Assembly (NCBI RefSeq): GCF_000972495.1
Contig: NZ_LATM01000014.1
Location: forward strand, 1-64,000
Direction of reading: 5' to 3'
DNA length: 64,000 nucleotides
From: Hymenobacter terrenus
GTDB lineage: Bacteria; Bacteroidota; Bacteroidia; Cytophagales; Hymenobacteraceae
Part shown: positions 33,902 through 43,330 of the stretch, one piece after another
How positions within the stretch are numbered: position 1 is the stretch's first letter
Layout of the letters: every line of letters begins with the position of its first letter
Notes under the pieces: model-generated
Told to the model about the DNA's origin: nothing
The model's input: only the letters and a program-made list of their open reading frames with translations
Database searches by the model: none
Position numbers and translations under genes: made by a program

Positions 33902-35644
33902 TTACGAGCCTGCGGGAGCAGCGCCCGGTGTGGAGCCTTCGCCAGCAGAGCCGCGGCCCCCGCGCCGGTTACGGCCACCGCGGCCTTCCCGGCGGGGGCG
34001 GGGCTCACCACCGCCTTCGGCCGCGGGGCGGGGCGTGGCATTGGCATCGGGCCGGCGCGGGCCTTGGTTGGTGCCGTCTTTCGGCTCGGAGCGGCGGTTA
34101 CGGCCGCTTCCGGGGGGGCGTGGCTCGCTGGCTTCGCTTGGCTTGGCACCGTCCTTCGGCTCCGGGCGGGATGCGTCGCCTCGCCCACGCCCACCGCGAC
34201 GATTGAGCGGACGAGCGGCGGCTCCCCGACGGCCGCGCTGCTCGGGCACATCGCCCAGGGCTGGCACCGGATTATCAGGGTCACCGGGACCGGGGCTGGT
34301 CATTTGCTCGGGGGGGCGGGGACCACCAGGGGCGGCCCCGGCAGGGCGCCGGCCGTCGCGACCGGGCCGTCCTTCGCGCGGCTCACGCGGGGGACGGGGC
34401 TCCCGGCCTTCGCGAGGTTCACGTGGTTCCGCACCCGACTCGCGGGGGGCGCGGGGCTCACGCGGGGCGCGGGCTTCGGCCGCTTCGCCCTGGGCGACGG
34501 CTCCTGCTTCGCCCCGCTTCTTCTTGCGCTTGCTACGCTTGCTGGTCGATTTTATTTTGTCGTCGAGGCGGTCGAGCGAGCCTTCCACGATGGCCGAAAC
34601 TTCGGGCTCGGGGGCTTCTTCGCGGGCGGCCAGCAGATTTTCTATTTTCTCGCCGCGCTTGTTCATGTCGAGCAGCTCACGCACGCGGGCCGTGTCGAGC
34701 ATCACCCAGTTGTTGTCGCCTTTGAAGGCAAACCACATGCGACGGCGGAAGATGTCGGTTTTCTGCAAAAATGCCTCACCTCTAGTGGTTTGTAAGGGAC
34801 GCTGCACCTGCGGAATATCCTTCAGGGCGTCGAGGTAAGCGTCGAGTTCGTAGTTAAGGCAGCACTTGAGGCGGCCACACTGGCCGGCCAGCTTCTGCGG
34901 GTTGAGGCTCAGGTTTTGGTAGCGGGCAGCGGTGGTGCTCACGGTTTTAAAATCCTGGAGCCAGGTGGAGCAGCACAGCTCGCGCCCGCACACGCCGATG
35001 CCCCCGATGCGGCCGGCCTCCTGGCGCAGAGAAATCTGGCGCATCTCCACCCGCACCCGAAACTCGTCGGCCAGGCGGCGGATGAGCTCCCGGAAATCGA
35101 CCCGGTCTTCGGCTGAGTAGTAGAACAGGGCGCGGGTACGGTCAGCCTGATATTCCACGTCGCTCAGCTTCATGCGGAGGCGCAGCTCGCTCACCACGGC
35201 GCGGGCCCGGAACATGGTGCCGTTTTCGAGGTCGCGCACGGCCTCCCAGCGCTCCACGTCGTCGGGCGTGGCAATGCGCAGGATGGTGCGGATTTCCTTG
35301 GAGTCGGTGGGGACTTTCTTCTTGCGCATTTGCAGGCGCACTAGTTCACCCTTTAGGCTCACGTGGCCGAGGTGCCAGCCGCTGCCGGCAGCATCGACCA
35401 CCACGGCATCGCCGGTGACGAGGGGCAGGCGCTGGTCGTTGCGCATAAACTCCTTGCGCCCGCCTTTGAAACGGACTTCTACGATGTCAAAACCGGCGAA
35501 AGAATCGGGCACTTCCACGTCCTGAAGCCAATCGAACACGTTCATGCGGGTGCAGCCGCCGGAACTACAGCCCCCCTTGGAACCGCAGCCGCCTACTTTG
35601 GTGGTGCCGCAGCCGCCACCGGTGGAACAACTTGAACAAGCCAT
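33902..35644 (-). CDS. ricT: RicT/YaaT-like PSP1-domain protein with long Arg/Pro/Glu-rich tail
   Basis: A 580-residue protein. Residues 1-31 are Cys/Gly-rich (C3, C6, C12, C20, C26, C31). The PSP1 domain spans about 50-290 with the conserved cysteines C219, C224, C225 (GVCGRELCCSTW) and C256, C261, C262 (GQCGRLKCCLNYE). In Bacillus RicT such cysteines help to hold Fe-S clusters in a complex that promotes RNA maturation by RNase Y. Residues from about 375 are a disordered tail of REPRE, PPREPREGR and GRGGRNRRGGRG repeats like RNA-binding RGG regions. The tail is not part of the family core. Gene order with gldH supports the assignment. Confidence 0.88.
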   Translation of the reverse strand: MACSSCSTGGGCGTTKVGGCGSKGGCSSGGCTRMNVFDWLQDVEVPDSFAGFDIVEVRFKGGRKEFMRNDQRLPLVTGDAVVVDAAGSGWHLGHVSLKGELVRLQMRKKKVPTDSKEIRTILRIATPDDVERWEAVRDLENGTMFRARAVVSELRLRMKLSDVEYQADRTRALFYYSAEDRVDFRELIRRLADEFRVRVEMRQISLRQEAGRIGGIGVCGRELCCSTWLQDFKTVSTTAARYQNLSLNPQKLAGQCGRLKCCLNYELDAYLDALKDIPQVQRPLQTTRGEAFLQKTDIFRRRMWFAFKGDNNWVMLDTARVRELLDMNKRGEKIENLLAAREEAPEPEVSAIVEGSLDRLDDKIKSTSKRSKRKKKRGEAGAVAQGEAAEARAPREPRAPRESGAEPREPREGREPRPPREPREGRPGRDGRRPAGAAPGGPRPPEQMTSPGPGDPDNPVPALGDVPEQRGRRGAAARPLNRRGGRGRGDASRPEPKDGAKPSEASEPRPPGSGRNRRSEPKDGTNQGPRRPDANATPRPAAEGGGEPRPRREGRGGRNRRGGRGSAGEGSTPGAAPAGS

Positions 35645-35887
35645 AAGGCTGAAAGAATCTATGTGTAAAGCGGCGCTTTATCCGGGCCGCCGAAAAGTCG
35701 GAATCTAGCAAAGATAACCCCTTTGGCAGGTCGAAAGGTTTGCGCTTAAAAAGGACCTTTTACGGGGCATCTCGCGCTCCTCAAATTTTACCCGAAAGCC
35801 TCTGACTGAGTGACCAGAGGCTCATTTGGGTGGCTCTTCAGCTAGACGTGGGCGGCATCTACGGGATGCTTTCGCCTAGTTCAGCAG

Positions 35888-36643
35888 CTATAATCCATTC
35901 AGCCACCTCCGCAGTTCCGGCGTGCGGCTGGCGCTGGCAATGAGCGTAAGGTCGCGGTTTTTAAGCTTCACGGCTAGCGCGTCGTTGAAGTGGGTTTCCA
36001 GCCGCTCAATGGCATTAATATGCACAATTTCGCCCCGGTTCAGGCGGAAGAACTCGGCGGGGTCGAGTAGTTCTTCTAATTGGTTGAGGCTTTCGGCCAG
36101 CAGGTAGCTCCGGTTTTGCCAGTCGTACGCGTGCGTTAGGCCATTTTTGATTTGCACGTAGGCAATGTCCTTGGTTTCCAGCAGCACGATGCCCCCTTTG
36201 GTTTTGATAACGAAACGTTGCTTGTACGCTCTCCGCGCGGGCTGCAAGCCAGCCGCCAGCCGGTGAATCAGGTCTTGCTGGAAGGTGCGGCGGAGCTGCT
36301 CGTACTTCTGCATCGCGCCGCAGAACTGCGCGTACTGAAAGGGCTTGAGCAGGTAGGCAATACCGTTCTGCTCGAATGCCTGCACAAAGAATGTGTCGTA
36401 GGCAGTGGTGAAAATAACCGGGCAGGCAATGAGTCGTTCCTGATAAAGGGGAAATACGTTGCCGCCGAGCAGCTCGATATCGGACAACACAAGGTCGGGC
36501 TGAGGATGCGTACGCAGCCACTCCCGCGCCTCCTGCACGTGCGCCAACACGGCGACTACCGTGGCGTCGGCATCATACTGCCGCACGAAAGCGCACAGCT
36601 TCTCGGCAGCAGGCTGCTCGTCTTCCAGGATAAGAATATTCAC
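35888..36643 (-). CDS. LytTR-family response regulator
   Basis: A 251-residue protein with an N-terminal receiver domain (MNILILEDEQPAAEKL; acidic D8/E9 pocket, phospho-acceptor D55 in LVLSDIEL, KPF lysine near 120) and a C-terminal LytTR DNA-binding domain from about 145 (RFVIKTKGGIVLLETKDIAYVQ, FFRLNRGEIVHINAIE, LTLIASASRTPELRRWLNG). Its start overlaps the stop of the kinase gene by four bases (ATGA), so the two are translationally coupled. Targets are unknown. Confidence 0.93.
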   Translation of the reverse strand: MNILILEDEQPAAEKLCAFVRQYDADATVVAVLAHVQEAREWLRTHPQPDLVLSDIELLGGNVFPLYQERLIACPVIFTTAYDTFFVQAFEQNGIAYLLKPFQYAQFCGAMQKYEQLRRTFQQDLIHRLAAGLQPARRAYKQRFVIKTKGGIVLLETKDIAYVQIKNGLTHAYDWQNRSYLLAESLNQLEELLDPAEFFRLNRGEIVHINAIERLETHFNDALAVKLKNRDLTLIASASRTPELRRWLNGL

Positions 36644-37671
36644 CGGACCAGGGGCAAAAGGCGAGTAATGGGCACGCGCACAGTAAAGGCCGCCGCCGTA
36701 CGCTCTACTTCAACCGGCGTATCGGTAATGACACGCACCCGCTCACGCAGGTTGGCCAAGCCGAAGCCCGTGCCGGAGGCATCGGCACCGGGCCGCAGGT
36801 CGTTGCGCACGGCCACCAAATTCTGGCTGACGGTCAGGGTAATGGTAAGCGGACGAGCCGGGCTGGCATCGTTATGTTTCACCGCGTTGTGGAGTAGCTC
36901 CTGCAAAATACCGGGTGGAATCAGGCCCTCGGTCAGGCTCTCCTGGCTCAGGATGTGCTCCTGAAAATCATAGGCCGCCCCAAACCGGATGCGCAGCAAA
37001 TACACCATGTCGTTGGCAAACGCCAGCTCGTCGCGCAGCGGAATAACCTCCTGGTCGTGGTGTTTGAGCAAGTGCCGGTACAGCGCAGACAGATGGGCCA
37101 GGTACTGGTGGGCGGGCTCGTTGGCGGGCTCAATCAGCGCCGACAGCACGTTGAGGTTATTGAACAGGAAGTGGGGGTTGATGTGCTGGCGCATGGCCCG
37201 TAGTTTAGCTTGAGCCCGCTCTTTTTCCACAGTCTGTAAGCGCAGCTGAATCTCATTCTCCTGCTGGAAGTAACGCGCCAGCAGATACGTGCTGGCGAAC
37301 AGCAGGTAGAGGTAGAGTTGTATGGCAACAACCTGTACTTCCCGATACCAATTGGTCAGCGGAACAAAATCATGCACCAGATATTCTACCACCCATAACA
37401 TAGCAGTACCAGCTATGATAAACCCGACCCCGCCCAGTAAAAATAGCCGCACGTAATAGGCTACGGTGTGCTGCTTACGGCCACGCCGCACCATCCAGCG
37501 GTCCAAAGCATTAAACAGCGCCACGCCAATCAGAAATTGCAGAAAAAACCAGTAGGGCGCATCAAATAAACGGAAATGCGCGGCATCTTCCGCTATCATC
37601 AGGCGAACGAAGATGGCGGCAAACATTGCCAGCCCGAACAGCAGCGCAAGTACAAACAGTTTCTGACGCAT
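36640..37671 (-). CDS. LytS/YehU-like sensor histidine kinase
   Basis: A 343-residue membrane kinase. Four hydrophobic segments occupy residues 5-135, then a helix (ERAQAKLRAMRQHINPHFLF) with the phosphorylated His, H167, in the NPHFLFNNL box of the His_kinase family PF06580, and a GHKL ATP-binding domain with ELLHNAVKHN (N box) and GTGFGLANLRERV (G box). It pairs with the LytTR regulator directly downstream. No dedicated ligand domain is visible, so it probably senses a membrane-related signal. Confidence 0.93.
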   Translation of the reverse strand: MRQKLFVLALLFGLAMFAAIFVRLMIAEDAAHFRLFDAPYWFFLQFLIGVALFNALDRWMVRRGRKQHTVAYYVRLFLLGGVGFIIAGTAMLWVVEYLVHDFVPLTNWYREVQVVAIQLYLYLLFASTYLLARYFQQENEIQLRLQTVEKERAQAKLRAMRQHINPHFLFNNLNVLSALIEPANEPAHQYLAHLSALYRHLLKHHDQEVIPLRDELAFANDMVYLLRIRFGAAYDFQEHILSQESLTEGLIPPGILQELLHNAVKHNDASPARPLTITLTVSQNLVAVRNDLRPGADASGTGFGLANLRERVRVITDTPVEVERTAAAFTVRVPITRLLPLVR

Positions 37672-37774
37672 AATAGTAGATGAACGCTGTTAGCGGCGAT
37701 TTCGGGTGGCAAGCTTCCTGTATGGCATGCTCGGGAGTCCCTCACAGCCCCACCGCAGGGCTTGCAAATTGTGT

Positions 37775-38131
37775 TCACGGGTGCGGGGCTCCTACCTGGT
37801 GTTTATCCGCCAAATACCTGGCAATAAAAAGCGCGGAGTTGACCAGGAGGAAGTCGCCATAAGCTGTGAAGTAACTCGTGTCGATGTCAGCATTTTCTTC
37901 CTTTTGGATGATCAGCGCCGGACAGCCTTGGTTTTCTTCACCCACTAGGTCAACCAGTTCACGCCGAGGCCGAGGGAAATCAAGGTGCGTGATAGCTAGT
38001 ACTTGCCTCAAGCTGGGGTAGTAGCTCAAAACACCTTCAATCATCGCGCAGTGTGGGCAATAGTAGGGGCGGCCGCCTGGGCCTATCTTTTCATCGAGAA
38101 AGTCTGGCTTGAGTAAGAACAGCTTTGTCAT
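37775..38131 (-). CDS. DUF3088 thioredoxin-fold protein
   Basis: A 118-residue protein with FLLKPDFLDE, the C25-P-H-C28 motif (YYCPHCAMIEGVLSYYP), HLDFPRPRRELVDLVGEENQGCPALII and ARYLADKH at the end, all features of DUF3088 as I know it. The fold is glutaredoxin/thioredoxin-like and the CxxC suggests redox activity, but no reaction is established. It precedes the kinase gene on the same strand by about 100 bases and may be read together with it. Confidence 0.8.
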   Translation of the reverse strand: MTKLFLLKPDFLDEKIGPGGRPYYCPHCAMIEGVLSYYPSLRQVLAITHLDFPRPRRELVDLVGEENQGCPALIIQKEENADIDTSYFTAYGDFLLVNSALFIARYLADKHQVGAPHP

Positions 38132-38190
38132 GAGCAGCAGTGTGAAAAGCCAAACTTAAAGGGTTTTCTCGATGGACCTCCCATTCTTAC

Positions 38191-39209
38191 TTACTTCAGC
38201 GCTTGCCGCATTGCCGCTCGAAATGCGGGCTCATTGTCTATCCACGGCAGGTGGGCCGCCTGGTCTATTTCGATGAGCTTAACCGTCGGCATTAGCGGTA
38301 GTCCCGATGCAGCTGAATAGGAATGAAATCCTGACGGCCGTGAATGATGGTAGCCGCGACGGGTAATTTGGCAAACATGGCCGTGAAATCCCAATAGGCC
38401 GGAGTGGTTTTGCTGGCCGCTGAGCCCGCCGCGGCCTTGTACAAGTAGCATCCCTTCACGTGGCGCCACTGCTCAAAGCGGTGAATATTAGCAGCTGCGA
38501 ACAGAAACTGCCGCACGTAGTAATAACGGGAAAAAGAGGGCCCTTTGTGCTGCCGGTAATCCTGGCGACTCATCCCATTCTGATGAAGCACACTGGTGAA
38601 GTAACGTTTGATAACCTGGTTGCGGGCGGTATCTGCCAGAGCCTGCTGCGTGGCCTCCCATAATTTGTCCTGGCTATGGACTTTGGCCGGAAGCGCTCCC
38701 ACCATCACCAGCCTGTTTACACGCTTAGGATAAGCCTGGGCGTAGCTCATGGCAACGAGTGTGCCCATCGAATGCCCAACCAGGTTGAGCCGGGGCGTGC
38801 CCAGCGCCCGGCGCAGCCGCTCCAGGTCCCGCACATGGTCGGGAAGCGAGATTAGGCTATCAGGACAGTACGAGCGCAACGAGCCGCGCTGGTCATAAAA
38901 TATCAGGTGATGGGTTTGGGCCAGGTACAGGAAGGCGTCCAACAGGGCACTGTGCTCGGCACCAAAGCCGCCATGCACGAAAACAAGCGTATCCGGCCCC
39001 GCGCCAAACTCCGCCACGTACAGCGGAATGCTGTCGCGCTGATAAAGCCGCTGCACATCGATGTTTAGCACCCACTCAAACCGGTCGGCGTAGAAACGGA
39101 AGTCGGCACCCCGCGCTACCGATGTGGGTTTACGGGTTTGGGCGGAGACGGAGCCGCCCGCTGCTAGCGCAAGCAGGCTTGCGAGCAGGATAAACCTTAT
39201 ACTATTCAT
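38191..39209 (-). pseudogene. Exported alpha/beta hydrolase, frameshifted before the catalytic histidine
   Basis: ATG 39209 begins a signal peptide (MNSIRFILLASLLALAAGG). The hydrolase core is complete up to the Asp: HGG oxyanion motif (VFVHGGFGAEH), nucleophile S147 in VGHSMGT, and acid in IIHGRQDFIP. At 38292 the frame stops after QLHRDYR; the next frame continues at once with PTVKLIEIDQAAHLPWIDNEP, which supplies the catalytic His (AAHLPW), and ends at 38191. As sequenced the enzyme would lack its His and be inactive. A single-base change near 38295-38310 or a sequence error explains it. The intact enzyme would be a periplasmic proline-iminopeptidase-like or esterase-type hydrolase. Confidence 0.75.
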
Positions 39210-39273
39210 GTTCAAGCAATAAGACAGGAAGCAGTAATAGCTGCTTTCAGGCACAGTTAGAATATCCGGGTTT

Positions 39274-41769
39274 CTATTGCGCCCGGCTTTTTTCGGTGGC
39301 GGCTCCGGCGCGCTGCTGGGCGGCGGGCAGCTTTTGGTTACCGAATCGGTAGGTAAAGGCTAACCTGACCACACGGGAATCGAAGCGCTGGTAGAGGCGG
39401 TCCCGGTAGTTGTCGTAGGTAGATGTGATGCGGGTCACGTTGGTCCAGAGCAGGTCCGTAACGGTCAGCTTCACGGAGCCTTGCTGCTGCCACAGCCCCT
39501 TCTGCACACCAACCGTAAGCTGGCCCTGCGGCCGGATATCAAAAAAACCGTACTGCTGGCGCGACTGGTAGCTGCCGACCAGTTCGGCACTCCATTCTTT
39601 ACCTAAAGTGAAAGCACTGGTCGAGTTCAGGTTATACGCGGCGCGGCCCTGGTTGAGGCCGGTACCAGCCAGCTGGCCCCGGTAGCGGCTATAGTAGAGC
39701 ACCACGTCGTTGTTGAGGCTCCACCATTTGGCAATTTCCACGGGCACTGAAAGAGTCGCGGCCAGGTAGTGCTGGGCGTCTAGGTTGACATTGCGACCCA
39801 CGATGGTACTACTGCCGGGCAACGGTTGCAGCACCTGGGAGATGGGGAGGCGGGTGTAGCTGTAGCTGAGGATTGCGCTGTATTGTTGGCGGTAAGTATG
39901 GGTTAGGTCCAGGTTGTAGCTGGTTTGGGGCCGTAGGCTGGGGTTGCCTTCCTCAAGGGTCGTGACATCGGCGTAGGCACGAAAAGGATTGAGTTGGCTG
40001 TACGAAGGCCGGTCGATGCGCCGGCTCAGCGCCACGGCTGACTCGTGCCGCTCATTGAACGTGCGCTTGAAACTAAAGCTAGGGAAGAACTGAACATAAT
40101 TTCGCTTGAAACTCTGATTATCAATTTCTTGTTGACCATTGGTGCGCGTTTGCTCCACGCGCAGGCCTAGACTTTCGCTGAACCCGGGCCACACGTGGCT
40201 GATGGTGAAGTAAGCAGCATTAATGCTCTCACGGTAGCGGAAGCGGTTGGTTTGGTTCAAATCGACGCTGCTCACGCTGTTCGTGGTGCTACGGGCATAT
40301 ACGTTGTTGTCTGAATTGACCACGCTCGTTTTGATACCGGCTTCTAATCGGCGGCCCTGTGGCAACGGCATGAGGTAATCGGCCTGCACCGACCTGATGG
40401 TTAGCTCACCGGTTTGATTATTATCGAGCAGCAAGACGGCTATAGGCAGTGTGTAAGCCGTGTTCAGTAGCTGATGGCTGCGCTGCTTGTAGTGGGCTAC
40501 GTCGGCGTCTACGGTCAGCTTGGGGCTGTTCGTACTGTCTGCAAAGGAGTGCCCACCATGCAGGCTCAATGCCACATTGGGCCTAGTCAGGCGCAAGTCG
40601 CCCCGGCCCGCATACGCTGCTTGCTCCTGGTCCTGGGCATTCAAAGTCCGCGACTGGCTGGTGCTGGTGATGGTAGCCCGACTGGCTAGGCCCGACAGTA
40701 CAACCCCAAATTCGGTGCGTCCCTTGGGGCGGAAGTCCAGCCCAACCCGGTAGTTGTGCGACTGCGTACGCGTTGGTAGCTCGTATACTAGCTCATTCCG
40801 ACTAATAAGAGCCCCTGCTTCCAGAAACGTACGCGTGCTACGGAGTTGGTTAGCTCTTTCAATGTTGGCGTAGCTGTAGGTTCCGGAAAATGCGAGCTGC
40901 TGCCGCCGATGGTTGAGCGACAGACCAGTAGCATACTTATTGTATTGGCTGCGGCCGTAGCTGGCGTTCACGCTGCCATTGGTGCCGAGGCGTTCATCTT
41001 TTTTCAGGTTGATAGCAATGATGCCGGCCCCACCCTGCGCGTCGTACTTGGCAGAAGGTGTGGTTATCAACTCGATATTTTTTAGCTGGTCGGCGGGTAG
41101 CGTGCGCAGATAGTCAGCTAATTCGCGGCCACTCATGGGCTGGCGTTTGCCATCAATGAGCACCAGCAAACCTTGTTTACCGCGTAAAACCAGGTTGTCG
41201 CTGGCATCCACTGTCACGCCAGGGGCACGGGCCAGCACCTCCAATGAAGTAGCTCCCGCCGCCAGCGTGCTGCCTTCCACGTTTACCACGGTGCGGTCGG
41301 GCAGCCGCTCGAAGAGCGGCTTTTGCCCCGTGACGGTGACTTCGCGTAGTGTCGTAGCCGCGCTGACTTGCAATCGAATGGTGGGTAGTAGCAACCCGCC
41401 GTCGCCTGCGCCTACTTCTATCGGAGTGCTCCAGGCACGCGTAAATCCTACCTGCGCCACCGACACCAGGTAGCGCCCAGTCGCGGCCCGCTCAAACCCA
41501 AATGCCCCCTGAGCATCGGTAAACTCAGATTTCACCACCACCGAATCAGCCGCTCGATGCAATGTAACAGTGGCTAACTCCACAGCCATCCCGGCGGTAT
41601 CAGCTACGGTGCCCCGCACGGCCGACACGGCTTGGGCCCCGGCTTGATGGATGGCGAGCAATTGTAGCCCAACAAGTAGGAGCCGCCGGCTCACCAAGCG
41701 ACCAGACCTGAAATACGGAAGCACATTCAGGCTTCCGGCGATAATGGAATGTTGTAAGGAAGATTTCAT
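39274..41769 (-). CDS. TonB-dependent-receptor-like outer-membrane protein (OMP_b-brl_3 type)
   Basis: About 831 residues; ATG 41769 is preferred, with ATG 41781 four codons earlier also possible. After the signal region (ending HQAGAQA) comes a carboxypeptidase-regulatory-like domain (VRGTVADTAGMAVELATVTL), then a plug (EVLARAPGVTVDASDNLVLRG and IELITTPSAKYDAQGGAGII) and an outer-membrane barrel to the end. The plug lacks a typical TonB box in view. This family occurs singly, without SusD, and its ligand is often unknown; peptides or siderophores are possibilities. The hydrolase pseudogene follows by 64 bases and may have acted on the same ligand. Confidence 0.88.
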   Translation of the reverse strand: MKSSLQHSIIAGSLNVLPYFRSGRLVSRRLLLVGLQLLAIHQAGAQAVSAVRGTVADTAGMAVELATVTLHRAADSVVVKSEFTDAQGAFGFERAATGRYLVSVAQVGFTRAWSTPIEVGAGDGGLLLPTIRLQVSAATTLREVTVTGQKPLFERLPDRTVVNVEGSTLAAGATSLEVLARAPGVTVDASDNLVLRGKQGLLVLIDGKRQPMSGRELADYLRTLPADQLKNIELITTPSAKYDAQGGAGIIAINLKKDERLGTNGSVNASYGRSQYNKYATGLSLNHRRQQLAFSGTYSYANIERANQLRSTRTFLEAGALISRNELVYELPTRTQSHNYRVGLDFRPKGRTEFGVVLSGLASRATITSTSQSRTLNAQDQEQAAYAGRGDLRLTRPNVALSLHGGHSFADSTNSPKLTVDADVAHYKQRSHQLLNTAYTLPIAVLLLDNNQTGELTIRSVQADYLMPLPQGRRLEAGIKTSVVNSDNNVYARSTTNSVSSVDLNQTNRFRYRESINAAYFTISHVWPGFSESLGLRVEQTRTNGQQEIDNQSFKRNYVQFFPSFSFKRTFNERHESAVALSRRIDRPSYSQLNPFRAYADVTTLEEGNPSLRPQTSYNLDLTHTYRQQYSAILSYSYTRLPISQVLQPLPGSSTIVGRNVNLDAQHYLAATLSVPVEIAKWWSLNNDVVLYYSRYRGQLAGTGLNQGRAAYNLNSTSAFTLGKEWSAELVGSYQSRQQYGFFDIRPQGQLTVGVQKGLWQQQGSVKLTVTDLLWTNVTRITSTYDNYRDRLYQRFDSRVVRLAFTYRFGNQKLPAAQQRAGAATEKSRAQ

Positions 41770-42207
41770 GCCCCAAAGCACTCATCTCCACCAAAACGGC
41801 ACAGCTGCAAAAAGCGCAACTGCGGAATTTTTCGTGGGAAGGCCGGAAAACTGATCGGGAACAGCAACGCCAGCTTCGCCGAGTATGCTGGTTCCACCGC
41901 TGCTGAGCAAAAAAGACCGTTGGGAAGGCTTCCTGAGCTTGAATCCTACTTCGCTCAGCCCTAGCTTTTCATCCGCTTTTGTAGCGCCTGTTCAAACGCT
42001 TACTCACACTTTAGGTGGAATAGTGAAACTACAAGAGAATTTAATCTATATTTTATGAGATGATGATGAATTTAGTTTTTTATTGGTTTTATCGCAATTA
42101 AATAGCTGTTGTGTACATAATTTTGTCAATTATTGATTCTAAAATTGTTGATTTGACAAATCAATCATACCTTCCATTATCATTTCACTAATAACTTCCA
42201 AAACCAC
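41770..42207. other. AT-rich regulatory stretch upstream of the M57-like protease
   Basis: No gene. The last 170 bases are much more AT-rich than the window average. TAATTTTG at 42118-42125 fits the -7 consensus on the plus strand, without a -33 box at standard distance. Confidence 0.4.
42148..42164. promoter_or_regulatory. 17-base palindrome, candidate operator
   Basis: TTGATTTG-A-CAAATCAA is perfectly symmetric about one central base and sits 43 bases before the protease start codon, downstream of a -7-like box, a position suited to repression. Confidence 0.4.
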
Positions 42208-43023
42208 ATGAAAAAGTTGAAAATGGTACCCCTGTTTGCATTGGTCGGCGCAGCTTTGGCTGTTTCATCGTGCAGTAAAAAGGAAGAGGCTGTAGTTACC
42301 CCCGCAGCTGTTTCGCAAGAAGTTCTGAGCCAAATCAAAGCGTTGGGTCTCAGCACTGAAGATGTAAAGCCGGTTGATGGCGGCTACCTGGTAGAGGGTG
42401 ACCTTATCTTATCGGACGAGGACCTGGCGGATAATCCCGTTCGTTCATTCCTACGCATTGGTGGCGAGGAGCAGTACCGCACCAATAATGTGGTGCGTGG
42501 GCTGCCTCGCGTAATCACCGTGAGCCTATCCAACCAATTTCCAGCCTCCTACGCAACGGCCACTGACGAAGCCATTCGCCGCTACAATGCCGAAGGCCTG
42601 CGTCTCACGTTTCGGCGCGTGGCAGCGGGGTCAAACGCAGACATTAGTCTGATTTTCTCTTCAGGCCTCGGTCCGGGAGTACTCGGCGGCGCGGAGGGCT
42701 TCCCATCGGGCGGCAATCCTAACCCAGTTATCCGTTTGGTACCCAGCGTAATTGGCAACCGCAGCACTGGCTCGCTGGCTACGATTATTGCCCACGAAAT
42801 TGGTCACACCATCGGCTTCCGCCACACCGACTACTTCAATCGGGCCTACAGCTGCGGCCGGATAACGAGCCAAAATAACGAAGGCGACGGTGGTGTGGGC
42901 GCCATCCTAATTCCTGGTACCAATCCCAACGAAGACCCGAACTCGTGGATGCTCGCTTGCTTAGGCAGCACCAACCGGCCTTTCAACTCTAATGACCGCA
43001 TTGCCCTCAACTACATTTATTAA
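42208..43023 (+). CDS. M57-like zinc metalloprotease lipoprotein
   Basis: A 271-residue protein with signal sequence MKKLKMVPLFALVGAALAVS and lipidation site C22 (VSSCSKK). The catalytic motif is H196-E-I-G-H200 followed by H206 (HEIGHTIGFRHTD), the extended metzincin-like zinc site of M57/dual-action HEIGH proteases. The region before it (EAIRRYNAEGLRLTFRRV) is the usual helix-strand lead-in. Six-residue Ser/Asn/Gly-rich loops follow. It is presumably anchored in the outer membrane, processing surface or extracellular proteins. It is alone in its transcript, with AT-rich promoter region and its own terminator. Confidence 0.9.
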   Translation: MKKLKMVPLFALVGAALAVSSCSKKEEAVVTPAAVSQEVLSQIKALGLSTEDVKPVDGGYLVEGDLILSDEDLADNPVRSFLRIGGEEQYRTNNVVRGLPRVITVSLSNQFPASYATATDEAIRRYNAEGLRLTFRRVAAGSNADISLIFSSGLGPGVLGGAEGFPSGGNPNPVIRLVPSVIGNRSTGSLATIIAHEIGHTIGFRHTDYFNRAYSCGRITSQNNEGDGGVGAILIPGTNPNEDPNSWMLACLGSTNRPFNSNDRIALNYIY

Positions 43024-43052
43024 GAGTAAATCACTCTCCTTATTGTAGTGCT

Positions 43053-43090
43053 AAAAAAAGCCCTGGCTCGGATGAGTCGGGGCTTTTTTA
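43053..43090 (+). terminator. Terminator of the M57-like gene
   Basis: AAAAAAGCCC pairs with GGGCTTTTTT around a 16-base, partly paired loop. The remaining 240 bases to 43330 hold nothing I can name. Confidence 0.85.
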
Positions 43091-43330
43091 TTAATTAATC
43101 TATGCACTTTCTATTATTCGCTAACCGCGTCGCTTGGAGGTAATTTGCATTAGCTAGCACGATGTAGCAACGCCATCTTTGGCATCCCGTCATTAATAAT
43201 GAATATGGGCAGGTGACGCGGGTGAGGAGGAACCAGGCGTGGCGTCGCTACCTTCCAATGGCTAGCTCTCTCAAATACTCAAGTCCCACCGTCAGGTGCT
43301 GCACTAGCAAATCTCGCCAGCGGCAGGCAG

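Noticed and set aside
35888..37671. PorX/PorY-type control of T9SS by the two-component pair
   Set aside because: The regulator has a LytTR output domain and the kinase is of the LytS type, unlike PorX/PorY.
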